This document shows positions 39,301 through 42,659 of a stretch of DNA of 64,000 nt, one piece after another. The DNA is from Elusimicrobia bacterium RIFCSPLOWO2_02_FULL_39_32 (GTDB lineage Bacteria; Elusimicrobiota; Elusimicrobia; 2-02-FULL-39-32), in NCBI GenBank assembly GCA_001800135.1, contig MGUU01000024.1:35779-99778 (forward strand). Direction: 5' to 3'. The position numbers and the translations under genes are program-made. Under the pieces are notes generated by a model, which ran no database searches, was not told where the DNA came from, and worked only from the letters and a program-made list of their open reading frames with translations. Position 1 is the first letter of the stretch, and each line of letters opens with the position of its first letter.

Positions 39301-39636
39301 ACTAATCTCTTTGAAGAAAAGCAAATTGAACTTTTAGTGGTCGCAGAGAGTCCTTCCATAAAAGAGCAGGAGATAAAAGGTAAGTTAATTCAAAGAGGAA
39401 TTGAAAATTTAAAGTTTAGAGTTCTAATACAGCCTAAGAATAATGGCAAGTTTGATTTTCAAGAATTAATTGACGCCTATGGATTGTTCAACACCTCTTT
39501 AATTCTCTTAAGCGGAGCAAATGAGTGGAATTTAGACCATGTTCTTAAAGAGATTATTCGGATAGAGACTGAATCAGTTACAAATATCTTAAATATGGAG
39601 ATAGAAAAGATTAAACTCATCACCTATTCTGCATAG
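21361..39636 (+). CDS. Giant 6091-residue multidomain membrane protein
   Basis: One uninterrupted frame of 18.3 kb. In order (residues): signal peptide 1-24; hydrophobic segments 218-276; calcineurin-like phosphoesterase 357-600; CPBP-like membrane module 965-1090; histidine-kinase ATPase 1275-1435; Fis-like helix-turn-helix 1492-1530; two Rossmann/methyltransferase-like repeats 1581-1993 and 2023-2437; helical repeats 2447-3067; caspase-like His/Cys pair 3146-3206; CPBP-like module 3360-3475; methyltransferase-like domain 3784-3855; HEAT-like repeats from 3947; acetyltransferase-like segment about 4400-4530; short helical repeats 4640-4850; CPBP-like module 5095-5200; helical repeats 5260-5480; methyltransferase-like domain 5617-5665; alpha/beta C-terminus. 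Giant mosaic ORFs are a known feature of Omnitrophota. Function unknown. Whether the chain is processed is not visible from sequence. Confidence 0.9.
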   Translation: MKKMFSLVLAASLLFSMAAPSFAQAKIYERQRVDQLRALSQFTKNPLALVVQHLAEKLVQNPKQFHLFYEQYIHELETISKKENEFKVPFKSLANRFLFATPIFSVRDEKIYVLAAIRGKHFQTNLALIFSKDGNFESKVEKDFEIKKLLTENEFKVNENWELKDIRRGLSLWPNFLVEPQKEGSKLNFKPNQLIADLHAKSPFKKQDRIKKKSFEPWVKAASILLVLNLTTLLTQGCVSVITEQSSMSVASFPFMNLYFTAIALILLNLYSLITKHQNYFPAFVFYPYFSVKKVRLPDWLFLSNLIPGKGNEPEGKSAQLNEIRASDGESELEPAPQTKINTKHITDGFNKVRLMDVTGVERLGVMGDVQANYLQMLNALEKSGFIDSKGDWIAGSAVLIFDGDLIDGGPNPWEVLQFVYSLQNKASAQGGKVIAVMGNHEYMFLNSVEGRDRYARELIWTHWLSDDNAMTGLNTLKKLLGREHLDSNWEKDSHAELGYAVQNREELLREIHERYPELNNILRWMQHSMPYAVRINENVLAAHAAPDFYARTFEEIASSARGELMTIQDREWVSNSQRVREWMKRLGFEYFVYGHTCQTPIGVGKNGGIQGKVSQIMPKIYNINTTPRQAAEGGAAAVLEFLFDRNLAHTVKVTYGENEFGLEDEIFEHYSVKVYRAFMEAAEKIGAKGLLDFITKNINHKNMVRQSSEGQVYKIEGLEDYELHLPPDIKFDDFKPVQDPFPKSNFGQAVAQLGSVTIHKRLFGVPYSVSSLSFEESPTLDSLYEKHLEIAAGMAQSAYDNLAIDLKNIQDAGYTLDLTNSNNIFIDPEHSRFQPHQLILEKDDSLTHASRLAACLLNHEFAAEKYNGKDPRIFYWRRLILEKSLIAAQTSGLIFSNEDYQNHALFNFDSEMELAFEWAGLKGEWPKVQSRMMEKVEVQKIFSDYPSTLPKKGLVLSSRQRAGLRGFEEIFYSALLVGGIGEIWNHLFWAAPTIGYLIGSVISLLLFMKTHKKPIYLTSEGVLTHAPPLGMDEEAAQLRAKKILFLIAVTLRSIYLLTLYLSPFGNIIDLILATIAAIVAHGFIYNSKLAPRYYWPLAMASPTKRTEFKSEQDRERSEIAARSIKHGSWNELSIKLSVLYKAMTQLDEPDRLSLETGDHLQGLRDRLDLYAERVSLQFQDHELLEYREVLEILIGFLKNEIGPRLNNKALISLSNHSTLQVYHTRSIEIIEDLISFIDGNIEERKTTFGIKEVIEEAFENVFNESFRERYAKRGNEITLEFESFENNLIESAGDRRKILNVFRTLFMNTRQVWQERLQAEAKDNVPPPLSLELSVKLRWVGDKPILEIIDNAGGFQNDGLLDVPESQEPDRQKMFFLNVSERKGGSGLGLAEVWHLIKLHSIKDQPAWIHASNLSDHKSRKKGAKFTIFLPELIVKTESKSEDTPDDPNIKILNKHNWILSKARRELGLKLAGRGGGYFRFFKEKGLLRELKKKIIERLIEHHWNFIKTAQSLGINEITLRNFRKELKIKTSRKIKNSAAKVRSENNPIIFESSMISDEELLSRKPSLKPTVKKKNQFIQGLDIFADMVLADMRRNGVTPEDFIKEAEKYALVRMEILSRLNRKDRKFFAQYTDNKELELIFKAMETAETYLGNSYKNYFVGIIKDYFEKGSSFIFEDFCRLDLWFKQNDEWYKNLFDIPMDYRPRENDIGALFEELTGFSLESIHDRDGVLSIPYLYYAMQVRKSVNPEHKPLVAVYGGAGADISTFLLSTDASTGYFVTQNQVDAEQLKSMMEQWDSITFDDDYAKDKRLYGFGNGGTLDKRKGAIYKAIVQELKTIGVRKESVRIENKDGHTKIILDWVYPGTNQPRTYSITYIKQRLQKIGSPETTDPLLNSALEKGIDIYYQKAVQDTNNLWGQFLPRVAKAIRVGGASITDDYQSISGIHNPEPFLNTESHHFVSLKQNSSKKIFDWWKKIIPSKSNYGWDVTIRIKKEQPQQQLITAVAKAKDRTSGVKAEDLPLVALADLVATDMVRAHIPPEKFAEKAEEYTIARIYALSKMDPKWLEEARDFTITKNLKLIYTLLQTATINWGAEPQVQLAGLIKAYFKSKDFKALLPQFKKEYDHVPSNFSQWLNKNKKIVLSKRFKKGELSKIVSRITGFNPEIIKDRTSVLLLPFVHYAMSVCEIVNPDHKDLVGLYGGAGADISSFLLSTDAGTGYFVTNNSVDVHKLQSYLREWDSKTVESDYTDQEYTYKKRLRGFGEGAFLQNSPENIYWAIAAELKSMGVELNAIEVELDQGDTKLSFNWAHPVTNKNRKYTIFYINSNVESIGNGTGDNNLLNKILDSGIDFYYEKAGMNIHKSWGKFLPRIAEAIKLDGMVIICDFDGDERPIDSMPHLQKLGSKFTSWGESLSMRWWRMFIPSHSGYGWEVKIRKKIRNSIAIQFDTTEWDSELLEFYKLGEIEKLQKIVLEESGLRRMGQAMKAFEYFLQEDLSTDFGKTLFSSIHEINSKKPLAISQSLVSVLEDVLRRGKLSDINSEQVIKLLMWIMMQQPHLISESIRETLEILLERKNLSSLEFNAIENLISLAIAKKRPDRISSLFVFAAVNILNTDNIFWDRPSKWFKKSRRDSLFYSSACDILKTIAKHRPELIFDPMIVRALERVFSYDELEPYVVSAAAQAIEAIFQIHPDFINANTLSVLNSFIHTAKRKKLESYATRHINHAILEIIKKRGNLLFNPDLLSTQEEILRTNGHEDEVYKSAAEFIDIIAENRSSSIQVSTVESLIQSLQRKQYVEAHFVGKDESTTNYGMVLGALMRILKSRPDLVELERLVEAVCKFLKNSERLYPVGFSILKQITLKAPAILQSNHIKILEKHARRLLGKETAHYSQFLKPIADCFKEVSRARADLIQLSTVSLLFNLLKIKDLRKETYMAVLDTFKNLIQKRPEFNKEIFFALEYLMMQKRHEAEEYRYAARLMKKIIKAEPKLENGSVLYPIIKILPEKILGHPFHHWRIYTDNYFRAWMEKVQSNSEAYSVSNAVYELLTFSNLRLSKQNIKKGLDLILILRSVLSVPHPDNLMYGPNVTAINILHQDEEYRKERMETVQILARVKPEQIKTFKGFEQKENALEAIRQSKGPTTIYIHAHGDGEGFSLDSKEVSSQNTANDQKRPIDEPYSISHRELVDTLLERGNLSEVKIIFDCCYPRDLSRTFISYLTERCVSDPDIRAGSPFIITANGEGRFIYTGIFAEGLRSVQKAGRSLYVDDIFKAEDVMFEYEDPIILLPIGSSLFEYMQSKIPKILYSPLLNIGAIFGKKHKDTAHYWEWVYQTPVLSIFSNAIARMVGKKLGVKRIEDHLGEAPYSKTISLISSLVLISSFLTGHNLIIIAASVLWSLASGYVFSGAHKGRESFNLQVVGSILAGVTIAPAILFSLTLNWLGLELPFVVSAITYVFLLVLGMFWNIHLHKEYNENIDEISQWLKKNSPHSFKRFLPSHLSPAIIFSEPSRLKQVEWVKKLHLEENRNLINPMELALADLMDYLDAESFFEEYWWWKNYLSVPESYQFSEDDLTRAFNSYLTELDEADQLIKIDLNGTELDDFKLFLLLNQVEILKSRIKLRWREFGLSHINRVVYQRTGRVFPIDVMISNLNELNPYRDPSESNSIPEELNSLFAKHEDFPHFVERSMISYFGPLSSLQERLQIELKQRILADPALIHKLVRLSSEQFFMLSDPIMDWILNINSERVEITTGHRVLQDGFETEQVTYEGTPYHKIRELLPALNLSSSDTLYDLGSGYGRLPLYTAITTKVGKVKGIEISPERVAESDQVKDQLGLENVEFVQVNIRDYDFSDGTVFYLFNPFNDQTLEIVVNKLKEMAQKKKIRIISWGRSTSYFNQQDWLKLVATVGSGPWPMVLYESMFHSANPEVNVLESKILSQKIIKGILHLESFLDDPDPDVRRMANDVAQRIQAAFMLKEDTPSPSSILEDEELKTAEQSLKSHDEEARCRAVLSLKKHYLAMIAGGKIPDLTLIEERLSDPDFSVRRTAAIALGYLYYMLKKEISQLEKYLEDDEWRRIIGVIALGEIFASNIREGKVLEEDFQKYLLWKANSLPYQEELVTDYLESEEPKSFIDALKRKAEKIIREGFNYNHSQNLWLAFLGIRFNGIHVSWKDYSERMEDVIELDQELPGSFRALFSKTKGLKPIEISHKESKQIDASQVNTQILDEHLQELLEIKERIDSLHWLKDFQGDKDFNLRNLYFIFKREQAIDRGEIKRAGRYRVLYPSEKKLAAELKTDLKLLYKVLFQLAHKKIGNEALRDKCVSLMRDLTLSEALSNRDLASEMMSSNIETRIIAIKNFYEDSIHHLPNHAVGLNAKQIKSLDKSIKELSKAVYAEIKKVIYFETTSNDTYRLIPQGFLSLFRGRSGIIDCSFDRERGFPHTRAMHEDTLYYFVYKGQELKGYVGLMIGIRDDGEKVLTIDTINSPSLNNEEILINLFNELHKVAQELGAIGIALPQNIENAQYFNFENKDVIPKMSLYKNGKKIKLKPVHDESWSVFTEKFGEDRYNSMEAGDFILLDLADLANRETNAVTHLRIKEEMSSFLSNSSKNKEEIENYLTEFKRDGEPLFKRSDIKRILELSWIKLAKRAALLEFLILFQIDNRFVFNGNQIARIMDNAKSPEVIIRTIRFLVQESFSDGAHISSIVSHPRNLKQIKRFINYLVQAAIEDKSHMAQIMSSSMNLKEVKKFIARLYKLGFTNSSHLSQILGSSKELTTINDFVTFLNGLGILDSAQISRIIRRERYLAGIKKVVDTLKAEGILDKFQIRSVVRSTITPAHIKRLLNQIERMGLSEIERRYGKDNQGQLEFYSAIFPEELSKMSLSILYLVLPKAIRNNKRILWTKLSCSYNDAKILTEMNINNRGEIHVANLIFPFQDYKGYEGFTRLISKIRIQSNTLLSKLDPAKYLSSVPDHIRKEMHWYYSPILYLLQDSIHGEEDFTDSSILGAGDKNEETIVLGRMKEVLGENDYHALMELLRNPKRTAQEREKYKGLIRLSRVRIGLETTKRLKAGIIPEVEDWWMKHFPKTPKPVYRLMIAPLFTEGSWLNLAPLLAGELLLQAGLGIVPTGVLTFLLNILVGARFIALHPAGSRAIPIFIVVMNSIALLYFYPFVQWHSKEIVLFNAYLGGIFTHILLNAFQMIMDWASDDNYRNYLSNELDKHKRDIAIGRQRFRSESAISSGLREPNQTHALTQPEMLSQFLSRYPQMERAYSRSFIERHWHAFQSLHLIAGKYADSIFFVALPALSRLVTKNNIKEVGDHLILLGERAGEDYETVYYTLAALKEIITLQNLNSISEETLFLNKSAKGNAGPILSFALYSLREIITPNNFSTVGAELIALHRLGTKNSGAYFWISFLAVSRITTPKNLRSVCLDLFLLDKSAGEDARILFETGFLSIRDMITAENLMKIGLDLIILLRAAKQYKRFLFNNIIPALKVEYGERWNKLNWEDIKNRILKTLEDIHNGVLNTAIFKKNTHDVIQREDVLTYQRNKPIDITDPMVRQLLKNKIEDSAYRTAVLNQFYLSEACEYFDSLVKEDMWNSLGAWKFLKEIYRRFGSLKGKTVIDLYAGPGVGVEQLIRLGSVNAIGIETDPRFVEFAKQFGIPIIHGSLLKEELKTAVEELIGNRKVSLTFSYGLLNNISNRKKRLKILRSISSLTPVGSFSIHGTKHRIPTTNEEFKSAGFRIIEINRERTFVVLFKENEPEDWDAIGFNPLFDDTEKPEDDKEDRNSDKTDESSVNAILSATISALPIFLEPITSSSFYFGQNSWDRLTLETQKSLRRSFGTEPSSNVSISQWLGSRLAIGARINKNPLAIHLLSEKINFARSLLEWKQLDINEIIGNAFTLFRKPNWAFVKTPNMIFQMGGTLFRENSSASNVQSSIEMLARNLNEKAPEVINQKDSIKITVSYHELEKFTTTIKKLTNLFEEKQIELLVVAESPSIKEQEIKGKLIQRGIENLKFRVLIQPKNNGKFDFQELIDAYGLFNTSLILLSGANEWNLDHVLKEIIRIETESVTNILNMEIEKIKLITYSA
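22429..23170 (+). other. Calcineurin-like phosphoesterase domain of the giant protein
   Basis: Metal-site motifs occur in order: GVMGDVQANY (GDxx, about residue 369), LIFDGDLIDGG (GD, about 405), VMGNHEYMFLN (GNHE, about 438), LAAHAAPDF (H, about 542) and YGHTCQTPIG (GHT, about 593). This is a complete metallophosphatase signature of the Ser/Thr-phosphatase or ApaH-like type. The domain is followed by a region without recognised motifs. Confidence 0.85.
24250..24632 (+). other. CPBP-like membrane module 1 of the giant protein
   Basis: Several hydrophobic helices. E969-E970-IFYS stands where CPBP proteases have EExxxR (Arg replaced), F1008-MKT-H1012 fits FxxxH, and H1082-GFIYN lies in a final helix. 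Spacings 43 and 70 residues. Confidence 0.55.
25180..25664 (+). other. Histidine-kinase-type ATPase (GHKL) domain of the giant protein
   Basis: N-box-like NVFRTLFMNTRQVW (about residue 1301), G1 box IIDNAGGF (D1351) and G2 box KGGSGLGLAEVW (about 1385), followed by GAKFTIFLPE. A preceding helical stretch (about 1120-1270) might be a dimerisation region but shows no clear phospho-accepting His motif. Confidence 0.8.
25835..25952 (+). other. Fis-type helix-turn-helix of the giant protein
   Basis: KIIERLIEHHWNFIKTAQSL followed by GINEITLRNFRKELKI (about residues 1493-1530) is the pattern of the C-terminal Fis-family helix-turn-helix found in NtrC-type regulators. It follows the GHKL ATPase by about 60 residues. 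Confidence 0.7.
26101..28672 (+). repeat. Tandem duplicated Rossmann/methyltransferase-like unit
   Basis: Two homologous units of about 415 residues, offset by 442 residues. Each starts with an ADMV-type helix (FADMVLADMRRNGVTPEDFI and LADLVATDMVRAHIPPEKFA). Each has a motif-I-like glycine loop (VYGGAGADISTFLL and LYGGAGADISSFLL), then a SAM-type second half with FLPRVAKAIRVGG or FLPRIAEAIKLDG, and ends near GYGWDVTI or GYGWEVKI. Identity is moderate at protein level, so the duplication is old. Confidence 0.75.
28700..30600 (+). other. Helical-repeat (ARM/HEAT-like) region of the giant protein
   Basis: About 600 residues of repeated helix pairs with a recurring pattern RPELIFDPMIVRALERVF, HPDFINANTLSVLNSFI, RADLIQLSTVSLLFNLL, at roughly 40-45-residue spacing. 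These solenoids usually bind proteins. The region ends shortly before the caspase-like segment. Confidence 0.65.
30770..31110 (+). other. Caspase-like (clan CD) segment of the giant protein
   Basis: TTIYIHAHGDGEGF has a hydrophobic strand ending in H3148-G3149. 57 residues later VKIIFDCCYPRD gives a hydrophobic strand ending D3203-C-C3205. His-Gly plus a strand-DxC is the active-site signature of clan CD peptidases (caspases, metacaspases, CHAT). Between them lies SHRELVDTLLERGNL, like the helix that normally follows the His strand. Confidence 0.6.
31436..31785 (+). other. CPBP-like membrane module 2 of the giant protein
   Basis: E3361-APYSK3366 in the motif-1 position, F3403-SGA-H3407 (FxxxH) and H3468-KEY-N3472 (HxxxN) in consecutive hydrophobic helices. 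Spacings 46 and 61 residues. Confidence 0.55.
32700..33120 (+). other. SAM-methyltransferase-like domain of the giant protein
   Basis: Motif I TLYDLGSGYGRLPLY (about residue 3788), acidic motif II KGIEISPERV, and a DYDFSDGTVFYLFNPF stretch in the motif IV position. This resembles Rossmann-fold class I methyltransferases of the Dot1/protein-lysine type. It is followed by the HEAT-like LDDPDPDVRRMAND. Confidence 0.7.
36640..36970 (+). other. CPBP-like membrane module 3 of the giant protein
   Basis: E5101-GSWLN in the motif-1 position, F5141-IAL-H5145 (FxxxH) and H5191-ILL-N5195 (HxxxN), in consecutive hydrophobic helices. Spacings 44 and 46 residues. Confidence 0.55.
38205..38640 (+). other. 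Second SAM-methyltransferase-like domain of the giant protein
   Basis: GKTVIDLYAGPGVGVEQLIR (motif I, about residue 5620) and AIGIETDPRFVEFAKQFG (motif II) are typical class I methyltransferase features. It is followed by a Pro/Asp-rich acidic linker and an alpha/beta C-terminal region of about 330 residues. Confidence 0.7.
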
Positions 39637-39688
39637 GCAGGCTTTATAAACTAAAGTGTTGCTTTAACGCCTTGAACTTAAGAACGTA

Positions 39689-39731
39689 TAATAATAACAC
39701 TTGACATTATTAACGCATTGTGTTATTATTA
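39689..39731. promoter_or_regulatory. higBA promoter inside a 12-bp inverted repeat
   Basis: TTGACA (39701-39706), exactly 17 bases, TATTAT (39724-39729). It is framed by perfect 12-base arms TAATAATAACAC (39689-39700) and GTGTTATTATTA (39720-39731). One arm abuts the -35 and the other covers the -10, the expected layout for autorepression by HigA. The predicted start of transcription (about 39736) coincides with the GTG start codon of higB. Confidence 0.85.
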
Positions 39732-39735
39732 GGGC

Positions 39736-40017
39736 GTGATTCGTTCATTCAAAGACAAAGAAGCAGAAGCTGTATTTCATAGGAAATTTTCTCGTAAACT
39801 GCCAGTAGATTTGCAAAGAACCGCGCTGCGAAAGTTGATAATGGTCAATGCGGCAATGGACTTGGCGGATCTACGAATACCCCCTGCAAATCGCCTAGAA
39901 GCTTTAGGAGGAGATCGGAAGGGACAACACAGTATTCGGATCAATCGGCAATGGCGCATTTGCTTTCGTTGGCAGAACGGACAAGCGGATGATGTAGAAA
40001 TTGTGGATTACCATTAG
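39736..40017 (+). CDS. higB: HigB-type toxin (RelE/ParE fold)
   Basis: 93-residue type II toxin of the RelE superfamily, expected to be a ribosome-dependent mRNA interferase. Family features: FKDKEAEAVFHRKFSRKLP at the start, LRIPPANRLEALGGDRKGQH in the middle, and SIRINRQWRICFRW followed by VEIVDYH at the end. The start is GTG at 39736 with no ribosome-binding site; the promoter position implies a leaderless mRNA. The antitoxin follows after 11 bases, in the toxin-first order usual for higBA. Confidence 0.93.
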   Translation: MIRSFKDKEAEAVFHRKFSRKLPVDLQRTALRKLIMVNAAMDLADLRIPPANRLEALGGDRKGQHSIRINRQWRICFRWQNGQADDVEIVDYH

Positions 40018-40028
40018 GAGATGAAATT

Positions 40029-40343
40029 ATGAAACGAAAAAAGATGAGTCCTGTGCACCCAGGTGAAATATTAATGGAAGAATTCCTGAAGCCGCTTGAG
40101 ATCAGCCAATACCGGCTGGCCAAAGATATCAACGTCCCACCGCGCCGAATCAATGAAATTGTCCATGGAGCAAGAGCTATTTCGGCAAATACTGCGTTAC
40201 GACTTAGCTGTTATTTCGGTAATTCAGCTCAATTCTGGCTGAATTTACAAACTCATTTTGAATTAGAAATAGAGGAAGAACGCTTGTCCCCTCGCCTCGA
40301 ACAAGAAGTGCACAGATTTTCTTTACCAATACATGCAACCTAG
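40029..40343 (+). CDS. higA: HigA-type antitoxin (XRE helix-turn-helix)
   Basis: 104-residue antitoxin and autorepressor. MSPVHPGEILMEEFLKPLEI followed by SQYRLAKDINVPPRRINEIV is the HigA/VapI signature. ALRLSCYFGNSAQFWLNLQ completes the helix-turn-helix domain. A GGAG lies upstream of the ATG. It should neutralise HigB and bind the inverted repeat at 39689-39731. Confidence 0.94.
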   Translation: MKRKKMSPVHPGEILMEEFLKPLEISQYRLAKDINVPPRRINEIVHGARAISANTALRLSCYFGNSAQFWLNLQTHFELEIEEERLSPRLEQEVHRFSLPIHAT

Positions 40344-40386
40344 ATAAAATAGAAAATAGTTTTATTTTGATCTAATCGAAATGACT

Positions 40387-40398
40387 AACCCCGGGGTT
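40387..40398. repeat. 12-bp perfect palindrome AACCCCGGGGTT
   Basis: GC-rich palindrome in an AT-rich spacer between higA and tRNA-Leu. It lacks a T-run, so it is not a typical terminator; an operator or a terminator stem remnant is possible. Confidence 0.4.
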
Positions 40399-40437
40399 TA
40401 GCAATAGACATTGACATAACCAAAGCTGCAAGTTTAA

Positions 40438-40466
40438 TTGCAAGAATCCCACTAAAAATCTATAAT
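40438..40466 (+). promoter_or_regulatory. Promoter of tRNA-Leu and trigger factor
   Basis: TTGCAA (40438-40443), 17-base spacer, TATAAT (40461-40466). The predicted start is about 40473, some 70 bases before the tRNA. A second possible promoter, TTGACA (40411-40416) with TTTAAT 16 bases on, lies just upstream. Confidence 0.7.
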
Positions 40467-40470
40467 AATA

Positions 40471-40504
40471 AATTCCCTTTTTTACAGTTAAAAAGGGAAT
40501 TTTT
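40471..40504 (+). terminator. 12-bp stem hairpin, terminator or leader hairpin
   Basis: Perfect arms AATTCCCTTTTT (40471-40482) and AAAAAGGGAATT (40490-40501) with a 7-base loop and a short T-run. It can end the higBA transcript, but it lies just after the TATAAT at 40461, so it would also form the 5' end of the tRNA-Leu transcript. Confidence 0.65.
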
Positions 40505-40542
40505 ACTTATAAAAGGGGAGAAGATTAGAAGCCTCTGTTAAA

Positions 40543-40623
40543 GCCGGGATGGCGGAATGGCAGACGCGCTAGCCTTAGGAGCTAGTAGGGAAACCTGTGG
40601 AGGTTCGAATCCTCTTCCCGGCA
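40543..40623 (+). tRNA. tRNA-Leu (anticodon UAG)
   Basis: Acceptor stem GCCGGGA pairs with TCCCGGC, with discriminator A73. Anticodon stem CTAGC/GCTAG with loop CTTAGGA gives anticodon TAG. The class II variable arm (TAGGGAAACCTGT) and T arm GGAGG-TTCGAAT-CCTCT are intact. CCA is not encoded. The trigger factor gene starts 25 bases downstream, so the two are probably one transcript. Confidence 0.97.
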
Positions 40624-40648
40624 TTTTTTAGGAAGGAAAATTAAATTT

Positions 40649-41959
40649 ATGGAACTAACTTTAGAGAAAATAAAATTTAAAACAAAAGAAGAGAATCCTT
40701 GCAAGATCATTTTTGCCGTGCAGATACCTCAAGATCTGGTCAATATAAAAGAAGAAGAGGTGACTTTGGAATTTAAGAAACAGGCTCAACTTCCGGGTTT
40801 TAGGGTGGGGAAGGCGCCCGTGGAGCTGGTGCGCAAAAATTATCTGGAAAAAGTAAAAAGCAGAACTCAAGATAAACTCTTATCAGCTTTTGTGCCGCAG
40901 ATTTTAAAAGAAAAAGAGATCTCCCCTATTGTCACTCCTTTAGCCAGCCAAATAGAATATGACGGCAATAACAACCTTAGTTTTGAGCTGATTGTAGAGA
41001 GGAGCCCAAAGTTTAAGGTAAAAAATTATAAAGGGATCGCGGTAGAAAAAAAGATTAAAAAAATTAAAGATGAGGATGTGTTAAAGGAATTAGAAAACAT
41101 GCGGGAAAGAAACGCCCGTCTCGTGCCTTCTTCCGCAAAAACTTTAGAGAAAACTCATTTCGCGGTGATTGATTATGCGGCTTTCCTAGATGGCAAAGAG
41201 ATTCCAGATTTAAAATATGAAAATCAACTGATTGATTGTTCTGCCCCGCAGACTGTAGAGGGGCTGGCAGAAGCTATTTTAGGGCTTAAATCCGGGGAAA
41301 CAAAAGATGTCCCTTTTCAGTTTCCTAAAGAATATCCGAGGAAAGAACTCTCCGGCAAGTCAGTTACTTTTAAAGTAGTTTTAAGGGAAATTAAAGAAAA
41401 AGTTTTGCCTGCCATGGATGACGAATTTTCCAAAGACTATGGTTTAAAAACCTTGGCAGAATTAAAAGAGAAAATGTTAGCGACTATGCAAGGATGGGCG
41501 GATACCGCATCCCAGGAGCAAGTAGAAAAAGCTATTTTTGACAAATTGATTCTTGAAAATCCAATTTCAGTGCCTGAAAGTTTGGTTTTTTTACAGCTAG
41601 AATCTTTAGTGGACCAGGCTTTAAAAAGAGAGTATGGCAAAGCCATGGAAGATGCGTCTTTTAGGCAAAGTTTAGAGGAGCAAAAAAAGATTTTAAGGGA
41701 GAAATTTAAAAACCAAGCTGAGAAGTTAGTGCGGCTCTCTTATTTAATTGATGGGGTTGGCAGGTCAGAGCATATAGAAACCCTAGAGGAAGATTTTAAA
41801 AAAGATAAAGAAAACGCTTTAGAAAAAAATCCAGAGCTTAAAGCGGAAATTGAAAAATATTATGAGGAAAACCAACAAAATATTTTAGACCAGCTTCACC
41901 GTCACAAAATTGTAAAATTTTTAACAGATCAAGCGAAAATTAAAGAAATACAAGAGTAG
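40649..41959 (+). CDS. tig: Trigger factor
   Basis: Ribosome-associated chaperone and peptidyl-prolyl isomerase, 436 residues, normal length. The N-terminal ribosome-binding signature reads LPGFRVGKAPVELVRKNY (canonical GFRxGKxP). The FKBP-like domain follows (about residues 155-245, AVIDYAAFLDGKEIP), then the helical C-terminal cradle. AGGAAGGA lies 10 bases before the ATG. First protein gene of the protein-quality-control block tig-clpP-clpX-lon. Confidence 0.96.
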   Translation: MELTLEKIKFKTKEENPCKIIFAVQIPQDLVNIKEEEVTLEFKKQAQLPGFRVGKAPVELVRKNYLEKVKSRTQDKLLSAFVPQILKEKEISPIVTPLASQIEYDGNNNLSFELIVERSPKFKVKNYKGIAVEKKIKKIKDEDVLKELENMRERNARLVPSSAKTLEKTHFAVIDYAAFLDGKEIPDLKYENQLIDCSAPQTVEGLAEAILGLKSGETKDVPFQFPKEYPRKELSGKSVTFKVVLREIKEKVLPAMDDEFSKDYGLKTLAELKEKMLATMQGWADTASQEQVEKAIFDKLILENPISVPESLVFLQLESLVDQALKREYGKAMEDASFRQSLEEQKKILREKFKNQAEKLVRLSYLIDGVGRSEHIETLEEDFKKDKENALEKNPELKAEIEKYYEENQQNILDQLHRHKIVKFLTDQAKIKEIQE

Positions 41960-42040
41960 ATACCACTTAAGAAACGGCTGCGATCTCTGCCTTGTAGAGC
42001 TTTAGCAGCCTTTACAGATAGAATCCCAGGAGGTAATGTT

Positions 42041-42655
42041 ATGCCAGGATTAGTCCCTACGATTATAGAGCGTTGGAATCAAGGAGCCGCAGTAGGTTAT
42101 GACATCTATTCGCGACTCTTAAAGGATCGGATTATCTTTGTTGGAGGTTATGAAGGCGCAGTTACCACAGATTCCGCTAATCTGATTATTGCCCAGCTGC
42201 TTTATTTGGAAGCGGAAGATCCTGAAAAAGATATTAATCTATACATTAATTCTCCGGGCGGCATGGTCAGCGCTGGTTTGGCTGTATATGATACCATGCA
42301 GTATATCCGACCGCCCATCACCACGATTTGCATGGGTATGGCCATGTCTTTTGGCGCTCTGCTTTTAGCAGCAGGCACTAAGGGTAGAAGATTTGCTTTG
42401 CCTCATTCCAGAATTATGATTCATCAGCCTTTGATTTATGGGGAGGGCATTTCAGGATCTGTTACGGATATTGACATTGAAACCAAAGAGTTGGTAAGCA
42501 CAAAAGCAAAACTTTTAGATATTCTTGCCAGGCATACAGGCCAAACTTTGGAAAAAGTAAAACAGGACTCAGAAAGGAATTTTTATATGTCTGCTGAAGA
42601 TGCTAAAGCCTATGGCCTTTTAGATGTAGTGATAGAGACAAGGAAAAAATCTTAA
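42041..42655 (+). CDS. clpP: ATP-dependent Clp protease proteolytic subunit
   Basis: 204-residue serine peptidase that forms the double-heptamer chamber served by ClpX. Catalytic Ser103 in [13 protein letters not shown], His128 in MIHQP and Asp176 in KQDSERN are present at the usual spacing. [20 protein letters not shown] is conserved. The segment after MIHQP reads [14 protein letters not shown], unlike the common LGGxxGQ; this is a handle-region variant. A strong AGGAGG precedes the ATG. clpX follows after 4 bases. Confidence 0.96.
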   Translation: MPGLVPTIIERWNQGAAVGYDIYSRLLKDRIIFVGGYEGAVTTDSANLIIAQLLYLEAEDPEKDINLYINSPGGMVSAGLAVYDTMQYIRPPITTICMGMAMSFGALLLAAGTKGRRFALPHSRIMIHQPLIYGEGISGSVTDIDIETKELVSTKAKLLDILARHTGQTLEKVKQDSERNFYMSAEDAKAYGLLDVVIETRKKS

Positions 42656-42659
42656 AAAA

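Noticed and set aside
21361..39636. Several genes wrongly joined in the giant ORF
   Set aside because: No internal stop, frameshift or internal promoter with ribosome-binding site was evident, and the similarly built giant on the other strand argues that such length is real in this genome.
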